From the NCBI RefSeq assembly GCF_036347055.1, contig NZ_CP108882.1, positions 310,001-374,000 of the forward strand: a DNA stretch of 64,000 bases, read 5' to 3'. The notes beneath the pieces are model-generated. The model saw only the letters and a program-made list of their open reading frames with translations, was not told the origin of the DNA and made no database searches. This stretch comes from Streptomyces sp. NBC_00820 (GTDB lineage Bacteria > Actinomycetota > Actinomycetes > Streptomycetales > Streptomycetaceae). Shown here piece after piece: positions 49,010 to 57,526 of the stretch; the first letter of the stretch is position 1, and each line of letters opens with the position of its first letter. The position numbers were made by a program, and so were the translations under genes.

Positions 49010-50371
49010 ATGAGCCAGCCCCTCGACTCCGTCGCCGCCGGCCACACGCCCGAGGACGAGCCCGTCGGCCCCGACACCTCCGCCTGGTCGTTCGAGACCA
49101 GGCAGATCCACGCCGGCGCCGTGCCGGACCCGGCGACCGGGGCGCGGGCCGTGCCGATCTACCAGACCAGCTCGTTCGTCTTCCGCGACACCCAGCACGC
49201 CGCGGACCTGTTCTCGCTGGCCGAGCCCGGCAACATCTACACCCGGATCCACAACCCCACCCAGGACGTCTTCGAGCAGCGCGTCGCCGCCCTGGAGGGC
49301 GGGGTCGGCGCGGTGGCGGTCGCCTCCGGGCAGGCCGCGGAGACCCTCGCCGTGCTGACCCTGGCGTCCGCCGGCGACCACCTCGTCTCCAGCACGTCCC
49401 TGTACGGCGGCACCTACAACCTCTTCCGCCACACGCTGCCCAAGTTCGGCATCGAGGTGTCCTTCGTCGACGACCCCGACGACCTCGACGCCTGGCGGGC
49501 CGCGATCCGGCCGGACACCAAGGCGCTGTTCGCCGAGACGCTCGGCAACCCGCGCGGCAACGTGCTCGACGTGCGCGGGGTGGCGGACGTCGCCCACGAG
49601 GCGGGGGTCCCGCTGATCGTGGACAACACGGTGCCGACCCCGTATCTGCTGCGGCCCATCGAGCACGGGGCCGACATCGTCGTCCACTCCGCGACCAAGT
49701 TCCTCGGCGGCCACGGCACCACCATCGCCGGTGTCGTCGTCGACGGCGGTACCTTCGACTTCGGCGCGCACCCAGGCCGCTTCCCCGACTTCAGCGAGCC
49801 GGACCCCAGTTACCACGGTCTTCGGTACTGGCCCGCGCTCGGACCGGGCGCCTTCGCGGTCAAACTGCGGGTGCAGTTGCTGCGCGACCTCGGTCCCGCC
49901 CTCTCTCCGCACTCCGCGTTCCTGCTCCTGCAGGGCGTGGAGACCCTCAGTCTGCGCCTCGAACGGCACTCCGCCAACGCCCAGGCCCTCGCCGAGTGGC
50001 TGGAGCAGCGCGACGAGGTCGCCGCCGTCCACTACCCGGGACTCGAATCCAACCGGTGGTACGCGGCCGGGCAGCGCTATCTCCCGCGCGGTGCCGGGGC
50101 GGTGCTGGCCTTCGAACTGCGCGACGGGGTCGAGGCCGGGAAGCGGTTCGTGGACGCGGTCGAGCTGTTCAGCCATCTCGCCAACATCGGGGACGTACGC
50201 AGTCTCATCATCCACCCGGCGTCCACGACCCACAGCCAGCTGGACGAGGCGCAGTTGGCCGCGACCGGCACCTCGCCCGGTCTGGTGCGGCTGTCGGTCG
50301 GCATCGAGAACCTCGCCGACCTCAAGGCGGACCTGGAGGCCGGCTTCCGCGCGGCGAAGGCCGCGTCCTGA
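49010..50371 (+). CDS. metY: O-acetylhomoserine sulfhydrylase (MetY)
   Basis: 453-residue PLP enzyme of the Cys/Met metabolism family. It makes homocysteine from O-acetylhomoserine and sulfide. SFETRQIHAGAVPDPATGARAVPIYQTSSF is the family start. IYTRIHNPTQDVFEQRVAALEGG and VDNTVPTPYLLRPIEHGADIVVHSATKFLGGHGT split around the PLP Lys (SATKF). IHPASTTHSQLDEAQLAATG and VRLSVGIENLADLKADLEAG end the protein; the 'LSVGIEN' and extended C-domain mark MetY. GGGAGAA precedes ATG. It is two bases from metX, an operon under the Cys-type leader peptide. Confidence 0.95.
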   Translation: MSQPLDSVAAGHTPEDEPVGPDTSAWSFETRQIHAGAVPDPATGARAVPIYQTSSFVFRDTQHAADLFSLAEPGNIYTRIHNPTQDVFEQRVAALEGGVGAVAVASGQAAETLAVLTLASAGDHLVSSTSLYGGTYNLFRHTLPKFGIEVSFVDDPDDLDAWRAAIRPDTKALFAETLGNPRGNVLDVRGVADVAHEAGVPLIVDNTVPTPYLLRPIEHGADIVVHSATKFLGGHGTTIAGVVVDGGTFDFGAHPGRFPDFSEPDPSYHGLRYWPALGPGAFAVKLRVQLLRDLGPALSPHSAFLLLQGVETLSLRLERHSANAQALAEWLEQRDEVAAVHYPGLESNRWYAAGQRYLPRGAGAVLAFELRDGVEAGKRFVDAVELFSHLANIGDVRSLIIHPASTTHSQLDEAQLAATGTSPGLVRLSVGIENLADLKADLEAGFRAAKAAS

Positions 50372-50373
50372 AC

Positions 50374-51519
50374 ATGGTGCGCACGCCGTCCGCGGTCCCT
50401 CTTCCGCCGGCCTCCGGGGCCTGGCGGGAGGGGGACCCGCCCGGCCGCCGCCGATGGCATCTGCGGGAGAAGCCGCTGCCCCTGGAGGCGGGCGGCGAAC
50501 TGCCGGGTGTACGGCTGGCGTTCGAGACCTGGGGACGGCTCGCACCGGACCGCTCCAACGCCGTGCTGGTGCTGCACGCGCTCACCGGCGACAGCCATGC
50601 CGCCGGACCCGCCGGACCCGGGCACCCCTCCCCCGGCTGGTGGGACGCGCTCATCGGTGCCGGGCTGGCCCTGGACACGGACCGCTGGTTCGTCGTCGCC
50701 CCCAACGTGCTGGGCGGCTGCCAGGGCAGCACCGGACCGTCCTCGCACCGCCCCGACGGGCGGCGCTGGGGCGGGGACTTCCCGTTCCTGACCCAGCGCG
50801 ACCAGGTCGCGGTGGAAACCGGTCTGGCCGACGACCTGGGCATCGAGCGCTGGGCACTGGTGATCGGGGGCTCGATGGGCGGGATGCGCGCCCTGGAATG
50901 GGCGGTGACGTATCCGGAGCGGACGGACGCGCTCCTGCTGCTCGCCACGACCGCGGCGGCGACCGCCGAGCAGATCGCCTGGGCGAACATCCAACTGCAC
51001 GCCGTCCGCGCCGATCCGCACTGGCGTGGCGGCGACTACCACGACGCCGCTCCCGGCCGCGGACCGCACGCGGGACTCGGCCTGGCCCGCCGCCTCGCCC
51101 ATGTCACCTACCGCAGCGAGCCGGAGCTCGCGGCCCGCTTCGGCCGGACGCCACAGGGCGCGGAGGACCCCTGGCGCGGCGGCCGCTACCAGGTCGAGTC
51201 CTACCTCGACCACCACGCGGCCAAGCTGGTCCGCCGTTTCGACGCGGGCAGTTACGTGACGCTGGTGGAGGCCATGAACAGCCACGACGTCGGCCGTGAC
51301 CGCGGTGGCACGCGCACCGCCCTGCGCCGGGTGACCGCTCGGACCCTCGTCGCCGGAGTCGGCTCCGATCGCCTCTATCCGCTCTCCCAGCAGGCGGAGT
51401 TGGCCGCCGGGATCCCTGCCGCGGACCGTCTCCGCGTGATCGAATCCCACTACGGCCACGACGGCTTCCTGATCGAGGCCGAGCAGGTCGCCGCACTCGT
51501 CCGTGAACTCGTCGGTTAG
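50374..51519 (+). CDS. metX: Homoserine O-acetyltransferase (MetX)
   Basis: 381-residue alpha/beta-hydrolase-fold acetyltransferase. Catalytic Ser in VIGGSMGGMRALEW, Asp in GVGSDRLYPLSQQ and His in ESHYGHDGFLIE. FAPNVLGGCQGSTGPSS-like sequence (VVAPNVLGGCQGSTGPSS) and ALTGDSHAAGP are MetX signatures. It supplies O-acetylhomoserine to the MetY encoded immediately upstream, two bases away. Together they form the direct sulfhydrylation route to homocysteine. Confidence 0.94.
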   Translation: MVRTPSAVPLPPASGAWREGDPPGRRRWHLREKPLPLEAGGELPGVRLAFETWGRLAPDRSNAVLVLHALTGDSHAAGPAGPGHPSPGWWDALIGAGLALDTDRWFVVAPNVLGGCQGSTGPSSHRPDGRRWGGDFPFLTQRDQVAVETGLADDLGIERWALVIGGSMGGMRALEWAVTYPERTDALLLLATTAAATAEQIAWANIQLHAVRADPHWRGGDYHDAAPGRGPHAGLGLARRLAHVTYRSEPELAARFGRTPQGAEDPWRGGRYQVESYLDHHAAKLVRRFDAGSYVTLVEAMNSHDVGRDRGGTRTALRRVTARTLVAGVGSDRLYPLSQQAELAAGIPAADRLRVIESHYGHDGFLIEAEQVAALVRELVG

Positions 51520-51555
51520 CCAGCCGACAGGACCTGCGGCCGGTCGCTCGGGACC

Positions 51556-51900
51556 GTGACCCATCACTCCTACCGTTCGGCGTATCCGACGGGCGACGGG
51601 ACACGGCATATCTCCGACATCTCGGTGTCCGACTCCGGCCGGATCATCGTCAGTTCGGCGGCGGACGCCGGCGACGACGGTCCGTTCGACTCCGCGGTCA
51701 GCGACGCCGGCCGGGTGATCCTGTCGCAGGACGGCCGGGTCAAGGTCACGCTCACGCCGTCTCCGGTCGTCCTCGGCGCGTTCCCCCAGTACAAGATCGA
51801 GGCGGTGGAGTGCCTTCCGGGGTCCACCGACGCTCTCCTCGGCACCGACGACGAGAACCATGGCGGATACGTGCGGACCATGCCGTTCTGCCGGGGCTGA
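51556..51900 (+). CDS. Hypothetical protein
   Basis: 114 residues from GTG 51556. It has a Ser/Asp-rich N-terminal part (RHISDISVSDSGRIIVSSAAD, split near 30) and a beta-type C-terminal part (VKVTLTPSPVVLGAFPQYKI). One Cys in VECLPG and one in MPFCRG. There is no signal peptide or membrane segment. The gene follows metX by 36 bp on the same strand and might be co-transcribed. Family not recognised. Confidence 0.5.
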   Translation: MTHHSYRSAYPTGDGTRHISDISVSDSGRIIVSSAADAGDDGPFDSAVSDAGRVILSQDGRVKVTLTPSPVVLGAFPQYKIEAVECLPGSTDALLGTDDENHGGYVRTMPFCRG

Positions 51901-52010
51901 CGCTTCGGGGAAGGCCTGGCTCGGCATTGCTCGTCGGCCCCTTCTCGGGCCTTGCCGGCGCACACGGGGGACAGCCTCGGCGGTGTTCGTGACCACCGCC
52001 GCCGGTGGCG

Positions 52011-52826
52011 TCAGGTCGGCGGCGGCTCCGTGAGCGTTCTGGTGAACGGGGTGACCGGGCGCTCCAGGCGTTCGCCGTCCACGGTGATGGTGACCGCCTC
52101 GTTGTAGAAGGCGAGGAGGTCTTTGACGGCGCCCACCGCGGGCAGCGGATCCGGATAGCTCCAGACGACGTTCGACGGGACGTCGGCCTCGCCCCGCCAC
52201 GACCAGTACGCGGCGGTGCCCTTGTAGGGGCAACCGGTGCTGTGGTCGCTCGGTTCGAACAGATCCAGGCGGACGTCCTCGCGCGGAATGTAGTACCGGG
52301 TCGGCAGGCCGGTCTCGAAGACCAGGACGGGGCGGTGGGTGTCGGCGACGACGGTGCCGTCGATCTCGACCTGGACGTGGCGGCTGCTGGCGATGGCGTC
52401 CACCCGTTTGTGCGGGTCGCGGGGGTGGACGAAGATCTCTTCCTCCTCCTCGTACCAGTGGTCCAGGCCCCGGCCGGCACGCCGGAACCACTCGAAGGCG
52501 ATGTGCCCGGCCAGGTCCTCGGCCGGGAACGTCCAGGCCGCGTTCTCCATCAGCTCGCCGCCGGCTTCGAGGTCGTAGAAGGTCCGCGATCCGGTGTGCG
52601 TGTCCTTCGGGGGGTTCCTGGCCGGGTGGAGCAGGTCCTCGCGGACGTCCCCGCGCGGGAAGGCGTACAACGGCACCGGCACGCCGGGCTCCCACACGAG
52701 GACGGGGTGCCTGCTGTCGACGACGGTGACGTCACCCTTGCGGCCTCGCACCCAGCGTTCGCAGGGCTCCCACAGCAGGCCTTCCGGGGTGGTCCTGACG
52801 GCTCGCGCGGTGGGGAACGTGGTCAT
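52011..52826 (-). CDS. Two-domain DUF427 protein
   Basis: 271 residues with two DUF427 beta-tent domains. Domain 1: DSRHPVLVWEPGVPVPLYAFPRGDV and DLEAGGELMENAAWTFP, roughly residues 10-125. Domain 2: DTHRPVLVFETGLPTRYYIPREDV, STGCPYKGTAAYWSW and VVWSYPDPLPAVGAVKDLLAFYNE, roughly 145-255. GAAGGAGAG precedes ATG 52826. The second domain is closest to single-domain DUF427 proteins, including the one at 33321-33818. No enzymatic role is established. It stands next to a YunG-type gene on the same strand. Confidence 0.9.
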   Translation of the reverse strand: MTTFPTARAVRTTPEGLLWEPCERWVRGRKGDVTVVDSRHPVLVWEPGVPVPLYAFPRGDVREDLLHPARNPPKDTHTGSRTFYDLEAGGELMENAAWTFPAEDLAGHIAFEWFRRAGRGLDHWYEEEEEIFVHPRDPHKRVDAIASSRHVQVEIDGTVVADTHRPVLVFETGLPTRYYIPREDVRLDLFEPSDHSTGCPYKGTAAYWSWRGEADVPSNVVWSYPDPLPAVGAVKDLLAFYNEAVTITVDGERLERPVTPFTRTLTEPPPT

Positions 52827-53027
52827 GACCGGCTCTCCTTCGGCTGGCTCGCGCGGTGACTCCGGCGGGGCGGGCGCGCGGTTCCCGCGCCGAGTACCGC
52901 GCCGGGTCCCGGCCTCGTTCGGGCGACCTCGCATCCGCGGGTACCTGTCGACGGTACTGCCGGCCCTCGGCCGCTGCGATCCGGGAGGGTCGCGGTACCA
53001 GTGCCGCCGCGCCTGCGCCGAGCAGGC

Positions 53028-53459
53028 TCAGGACAGCTGACGGGACGTGCTCGCGGTGGGCGTCGGCGTCTGCGGCCGGCCCAGCTTCTCCATGACGCGG
53101 TCGCGCAGCAGCTCGTACTCCTCGCGGAGTCTGCGCCACTCGGTCACGGGCGGGCGGGGTATGACGACGCCCTCGGTCACGATCTCCTCCGGCCCGAACT
53201 GCTCGCGGGTGAGGTCGATCTCGATGCCCATGCCCAGGCGGTTCCACCAGTGGTAGTCCACGCGCTCTCCGCCGACGAGGACCTCTCCCCTGAGCAGTTC
53301 GCCTCCCAGCAGGTCATGGAGCACCATGGCGGTCACCCCGCACTGGTCGCGGGCCGGATTCTCCTCGCTCCAGCGCGACCGGTACTCGGGCGTGCACGTC
53401 CGCGCGCTCCAACTCCCGCGCACGGCTTGTTCGATGTCGGTGAGAAGCAAAGGTGTCAT
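53028..53459 (-). CDS. YunG-family protein
   Basis: 143 residues. The family pattern is present: IEQAVRGSWSARTCTPEYRS, WSEENPARDQCGVTAMVLHDLLGGELLRG split around the invariant Cys, HWWNRLGMGIEIDLTREQFGPEE. A Cys plus downstream His-Trp-Asn and Asp suggests a papain-like or transglutaminase-like fold, but activity is unproven. ATG 53459 chosen over the longer frame from 53489. It precedes the two-domain DUF427 gene by 200 bp on the same strand. Confidence 0.8.
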   Translation of the reverse strand: MTPLLLTDIEQAVRGSWSARTCTPEYRSRWSEENPARDQCGVTAMVLHDLLGGELLRGEVLVGGERVDYHWWNRLGMGIEIDLTREQFGPEEIVTEGVVIPRPPVTEWRRLREEYELLRDRVMEKLGRPQTPTPTASTSRQLS

Positions 53460-53586
53460 GCCGGTGATCCTGCCAGTCGGCACCGACAACGGCCGGGCCG
53501 ACGGACCCGGCCCCGTTTCCTGCGCGCCCGTGCGACTCGAACTGAACCGCCTTACGGTCCAAGGGTGTTATCACTTGAACGAACCG

Positions 53587-54131
53587 ATGACCCTGTGGGA
53601 GTCCCGCACGCTGGTGCGCGGGAACGCGTCGACGTGGGAGGACCGGGCGCTCACCGCTGTCGGCCGGGCGGGCCCGGGCTGGAGCTTCGCCCTGGAGCCG
53701 CGTCCGGGCGCGACCTTCGCCGGGCAGCGGTTCGTCAACCCCGGCATCGCCGCTTCCCGGGGCACCCGCGGTGACGGTGTGGCGCGAGCCCGCCGGGGGG
53801 GCGCGGGCCCGGTGTCTTCCATCTGTCCGTCGCGGTGGACGGGGCGGAGCAGTACGCGTTCACCGTGACGGGGACCTCGGTCGTCACCCGCGGTCCCGTG
53901 CCAAACGTGCTGGACCCGGACCGGCTCTTCCGGCAGGACGACGACCCGCATGCCGAGTGGCTGGGCGAGCGGGGGGCCCTCGAAGCGCTGGCCGTCGAGT
54001 TCGGGGTGCGGTTGCCGCGGTTCGCGCTCCGGCACGGACGGCTGCATACGTTCCGGACCCAGCCGTGGAACCGGGCACCGCGCGCCGGGGAGGGCTATGT
54101 GACCGTGCGCGTGACGAGCATCGGACTGTGA
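53587..54131 (+). pseudogene. Disrupted gene of unknown function (two frame changes)
   Basis: The coding signal passes through three frames. Frame 1 from ATG 53587 reads MTLWESRTLVRGNASTWEDR and ends near RFVNPGIAASRGT. Frame 2 reads VTVWREPAGGA (53772-53804). Frame 3 reads GVFHLSVAVDGAEQYAFTV through VTVRVTSIGL to TGA 54131. The second shift coincides with a run of seven G (around 53799-53805). Joined, it would be ~180 residues of beta-rich sequence without known domain. Either a pseudogene or a sequence error in the G-run; two changes within 45 bp favour decay. Confidence 0.6.
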
Positions 54132-54260
54132 CGGCGTACGGCATCGGCTGAGACGGGGGCGGGGAGCGCCCCGGCCGATTGAGCGGTGGCACCGGTTGGG
54201 GGGGCGCCCCCGGTGGACCGGTGGTCGCCGGGGGCGGTTCGGCGCTCGGGGCGCCGGCGG

Positions 54261-56063
54261 TCAGGCGGCCGGCCCCTCTCCCTCGCGGACCAGTCGCCAG
54301 GCTTCGGTGAAGAGTTCGGGGAGCGTGCCGGGGAGCAGTTCGAAGGACCTCACCTCGCTGCCGTCGCCGCTCAGCTCCGCGCCGAGCAGGGACGCCTTCC
54401 ACGACTCCATCGGCGGCAGCGGCTTCTTGGCGTGGGCCCAGGGGCCGGGCAGGAAGAGCGTGCGTCCCGCGCGGGCACGGCGGTCCTCCAGCACCAGGCC
54501 GCGCGCCACCAGCTGCGCCGCGGCCGCCTTGTGACGGGCCGGTGTCCAGGCGTTCCAGCGCCGCACGTTGCGGTCCGACGGCATGGGGAGCAGCAGGAGC
54601 TGGAGGTAGAGGGCGGCGGCGTCCTCCGGCAGGCCGAGGGTGGCGGCGACGTCGGCGACCAGGTCGGGGACGCAGGCACGCGGGTCGGACTCGTAGCTGC
54701 CCGGAGGCAGGTCGTCGGCGGTGATACGGGCCATGACCCGGTCGCAGGTGCCGTGCGCCAGCCACTCCCGGCGCCGGCTGCCGCGGCTGCCACGGATCAG
54801 GCCCGAGTGCAGGACCCTGGCCGGTGAGTCGTGGCCGGCCAGCACCTTGCGCAGGTGGCGGACGGCCTCCGGCGCTCCGGCGCGTACGGGGTCGCCTGCG
54901 GGGAGGTCCGCGTACGCCCACGCCAGGCCGGTGAAGAGGGCGTCCGCGACGGCCGTGGCGTCGTAGTCGCTCATGACGTCCCATGCGGTGCGCAGGTGAC
55001 GGTGTTCGGGCGGGCAGGACCGGAATCGGAGGTAGAAGCCCGGCGGCAGGGTCGCGTTCACCGGGTCGAGGAGCAGGTGGCACAGGTGGGTGGCCGGCAT
55101 CCCGGTCTCCAGGGCGACCGCGGCCTGCCAGGTGCTCCACGGCGCGTGCGGACGGGCTCCGTGCTGCTCGTCCCAGGCCGCGGCGGTGCGCTCCGCGACA
55201 CGGGCGAGGCCGTCCGGCAGCCAGAGGTCCGCGGGGTCCGCGGGCATCACGTCGGCGAGCAGGGCGAGCCGCTCGTCGTCGCACAGCATCCCCAACTCGG
55301 CGTGTGCCGATTCGAGTTCGCCGGCCTTGAAGCCGAGGGCGGCGCGCTCGTGTGTGTCGAGGAAGGGCGGGTGGTAGCTTCCCGCACCGGGGTTGCCGGC
55401 AAGGACGAGGGCCGCGGCGGGGCGGCTCAGACCGGTCGCCTCGCTCAGGGCGACGACCGCTTCGGCGTCCCGGGCGACCGGGCCGCGCTCCCGGACGAGT
55501 TCCACCAGGCGCAGCAGTTGTCCGGGGGTGCCCCAGCCCCGGTGGCAGTCCACGACGTGGAGCGGGTCTTCGGGGCGCGGCGCGGTCCCGCCGCCCGGGA
55601 GGACGGCCTCGAAGTAGCGGGTCTCACGCGCGGCGGGCAGGTGCAGTCCGAACGAGGCGCCCTGGTGGTCGCGGACGGTGAACGAGGTGGTTCCGGCGAG
55701 CCGGCCGAGACGGAAGCGGTAGGCCGGGTCGGCGAACGGTGTCTGTGCCCACATCTCCAGGAAGTCGAGCAGCACCTCGCGGCGCACCGGCCTGGTCTCG
55801 GGAGCGGCCGCGCGCAGCGCGATCGCCCCCACGCGGCCTATGAACGCCGTCCAGCTGCCCGCCGCGGGGAGACGGACCTCCCTTTCACCGGGGCCGGGCG
55901 CCCAACTGCCCTCGATGTAGCGGCCGACGCGTCGGATGTCGGCGAAGGTGTCGTCGTTCCAGCAGCCCCCGGCCCCGACGAGACCCTGCAGGGCGGCGGT
56001 TGCCGCGTATCCGTTCCACGTGCGGACGGGGGTCCCGGGGGCGACCGTGTCGATCTCGTTCAT
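54261..56063 (-). CDS. DUF4132/MolR-like protein
   Basis: 600 residues from ATG 56063, cytosolic, mostly alpha-helical. The C-terminal part (WTPARHKAAAAQLVARGLVL, RAGRTLFLPGPWAHAKKPLP, MESWKASLLGAE) resembles the DUF4132/MolR C-terminal region found in MoxR-WGR-type gene neighbourhoods. The rest (LALLADVMPADPADLWLPDG; LRTAWDVMSDYDATAVADALF) shows no other recognised domain. No MoxR ATPase or WGR gene is adjacent in this window. Function unknown; the family assignment is moderate. Confidence 0.55.
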   Translation of the reverse strand: MNEIDTVAPGTPVRTWNGYAATAALQGLVGAGGCWNDDTFADIRRVGRYIEGSWAPGPGEREVRLPAAGSWTAFIGRVGAIALRAAAPETRPVRREVLLDFLEMWAQTPFADPAYRFRLGRLAGTTSFTVRDHQGASFGLHLPAARETRYFEAVLPGGGTAPRPEDPLHVVDCHRGWGTPGQLLRLVELVRERGPVARDAEAVVALSEATGLSRPAAALVLAGNPGAGSYHPPFLDTHERAALGFKAGELESAHAELGMLCDDERLALLADVMPADPADLWLPDGLARVAERTAAAWDEQHGARPHAPWSTWQAAVALETGMPATHLCHLLLDPVNATLPPGFYLRFRSCPPEHRHLRTAWDVMSDYDATAVADALFTGLAWAYADLPAGDPVRAGAPEAVRHLRKVLAGHDSPARVLHSGLIRGSRGSRRREWLAHGTCDRVMARITADDLPPGSYESDPRACVPDLVADVAATLGLPEDAAALYLQLLLLPMPSDRNVRRWNAWTPARHKAAAAQLVARGLVLEDRRARAGRTLFLPGPWAHAKKPLPPMESWKASLLGAELSGDGSEVRSFELLPGTLPELFTEAWRLVREGEGPAA

Positions 56064-56253
56064 GCGTCCGATGATGGCGTACGGCACTGACAACGGACCG
56101 CGCCGGTCCACGACACCGCACCCCGCTGCCGCCGCGTCCCGCCGGAACTCCGGGACGCGGCGGCAGAGGTGACGGCTCATCGGCCACGGCGAGGAACGGG
56201 CATACCGGCGGCGCGGAAGTCCCACGGCATCGGACGGTCCGCCACGTGGGCCG

Positions 56254-57522
56254 CTAGTGCGCGAGGGACGCCGGCCCGGCGGACCGGCCGAGGTGGACGG
56301 GAACGCTCTGGTGACCGTTGGAGATGAAGCTGGGGAGCGGCTCGAGTTCGCCGGGTTCGACGGCGAGGCGCAGGTCGGGGAAGCGGGCGAAGAGGGCGGA
56401 GAGCGCGATGCGTGCCTCGATGCGGGCGAGTTCGGCGCCGAGGCACAGGTGCACGCCGTGGCCGAAGGCGAGGTGCTCGCGGGCGGTGTCGCGCGTGCTG
56501 TCGAAGTCGTCGGCGTCGGGGCCGTGGACGCCCGGGTCGCGGCCGGCGGCGGCGTAGTTGATGACCAGGCCGTCGCCCTGGGCGAAGGTGATCCCGGTGG
56601 CTTCGTCGGTCACGTCGCGTACGGCGAAGCGCATGATGATCGTCGCGATGGGGGCCTCCAGCCGCAGGGCCTCCTCGACGACCTGTTCCCAGGCGGTCTT
56701 GCCCGAGGTGACGAGGGCGAGCTGGTCGGGATGGGTGAGCAGGAGGACCGTGGCGTGGTCGAGCAGGTTGACGGTCGTCTCGTGGCCGGCGCCGATGAGC
56801 AGCATCATGCTGTCGGCCAGTTCCTGCTGGGTGATCTCGCCGTCGGCGTGGGCGCGGACGAGCTGGGACGTCACGTCGTTCTCGGGGTGCCGCTGCTTGT
56901 GTTCGATCAGCCGGCCGATGAGCCCGTACACGGCGGTGGCGGCGGCGACGGCTTCCTCGGGGGTGGTGCTGGTGCCGAAGAGCCGGCCGATGCTGTCCCG
57001 GAACGCGTCGTGCAGGTCGTCGGGAACGCCCAGGATCGCGTTGACGACGAGGAGGGGCAGGCGCCAGGCGAAGCGGGCGCGCAGGTCGACGGTCTCGTCC
57101 GGGCCCGCGTCCTGGAGTTCGTCCAGCAGCCCGTCGGTGATCTCCTCGATCCGCGGGACGAGGGCGCGTACCCGGCGTGCGGTGAAGGCGGTGGAGAGGG
57201 CGCGGCGCAGCCGGCGGTGCTCGGTGCCGTATGCGGACAGGGCGTTGCGGACGTCGACCCAGATGCGCAGGGGCCAGTCGGCGGGGACCTCCCCGTCGAT
57301 GTAGGCGGGCCAGTGCTGGGAGGCGTCCTTGGAGATGTCGGGGTGGACGAGCAGGCGGCGTATGAGGGCGGGGTCGGTGACCGACCAGGCGTTGATGCCG
57401 CCGGGGAGGACCACCGGGGCCGCCGGTCCGAGGGCGCGCAGCGCGGTGGCTTCGGCGTGGATGTCCGCGCCGGCTGCGTCGAGGGCATAGGGGCAGCCGG
57501 TGACGGGGGTCAGGGAGGTCAT
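56254..57522 (-). CDS. Cytochrome P450 of the conservon (last gene)
   Basis: 422-residue P450 with all canonical motifs: I-helix LIGAGHETTVNLL, ExxR EALRLEAPIATI, and heme loop FGHGVHLCLGAELARIE. It follows the other P450 by four bases and is the last gene of the conservon operon. Conservons with a P450 pair usually carry a CYP157-type and a CYP154-type gene; this one would be the CYP154-type, catalytically normal member. Substrate unknown. Catalysis needs ferredoxin/reductase from elsewhere. Confidence 0.93.
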   Translation of the reverse strand: MTSLTPVTGCPYALDAAGADIHAEATALRALGPAAPVVLPGGINAWSVTDPALIRRLLVHPDISKDASQHWPAYIDGEVPADWPLRIWVDVRNALSAYGTEHRRLRRALSTAFTARRVRALVPRIEEITDGLLDELQDAGPDETVDLRARFAWRLPLLVVNAILGVPDDLHDAFRDSIGRLFGTSTTPEEAVAAATAVYGLIGRLIEHKQRHPENDVTSQLVRAHADGEITQQELADSMMLLIGAGHETTVNLLDHATVLLLTHPDQLALVTSGKTAWEQVVEEALRLEAPIATIIMRFAVRDVTDEATGITFAQGDGLVINYAAAGRDPGVHGPDADDFDSTRDTAREHLAFGHGVHLCLGAELARIEARIALSALFARFPDLRLAVEPGELEPLPSFISNGHQSVPVHLGRSAGPASLAH

Positions 57523-57526
57523 GGCA

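Noticed and set aside
50077..52695. 872-codon minus-strand frame over metY, metX and the following genes
   Set aside because: Covers several confirmed genes in antisense or other frames; no domain.
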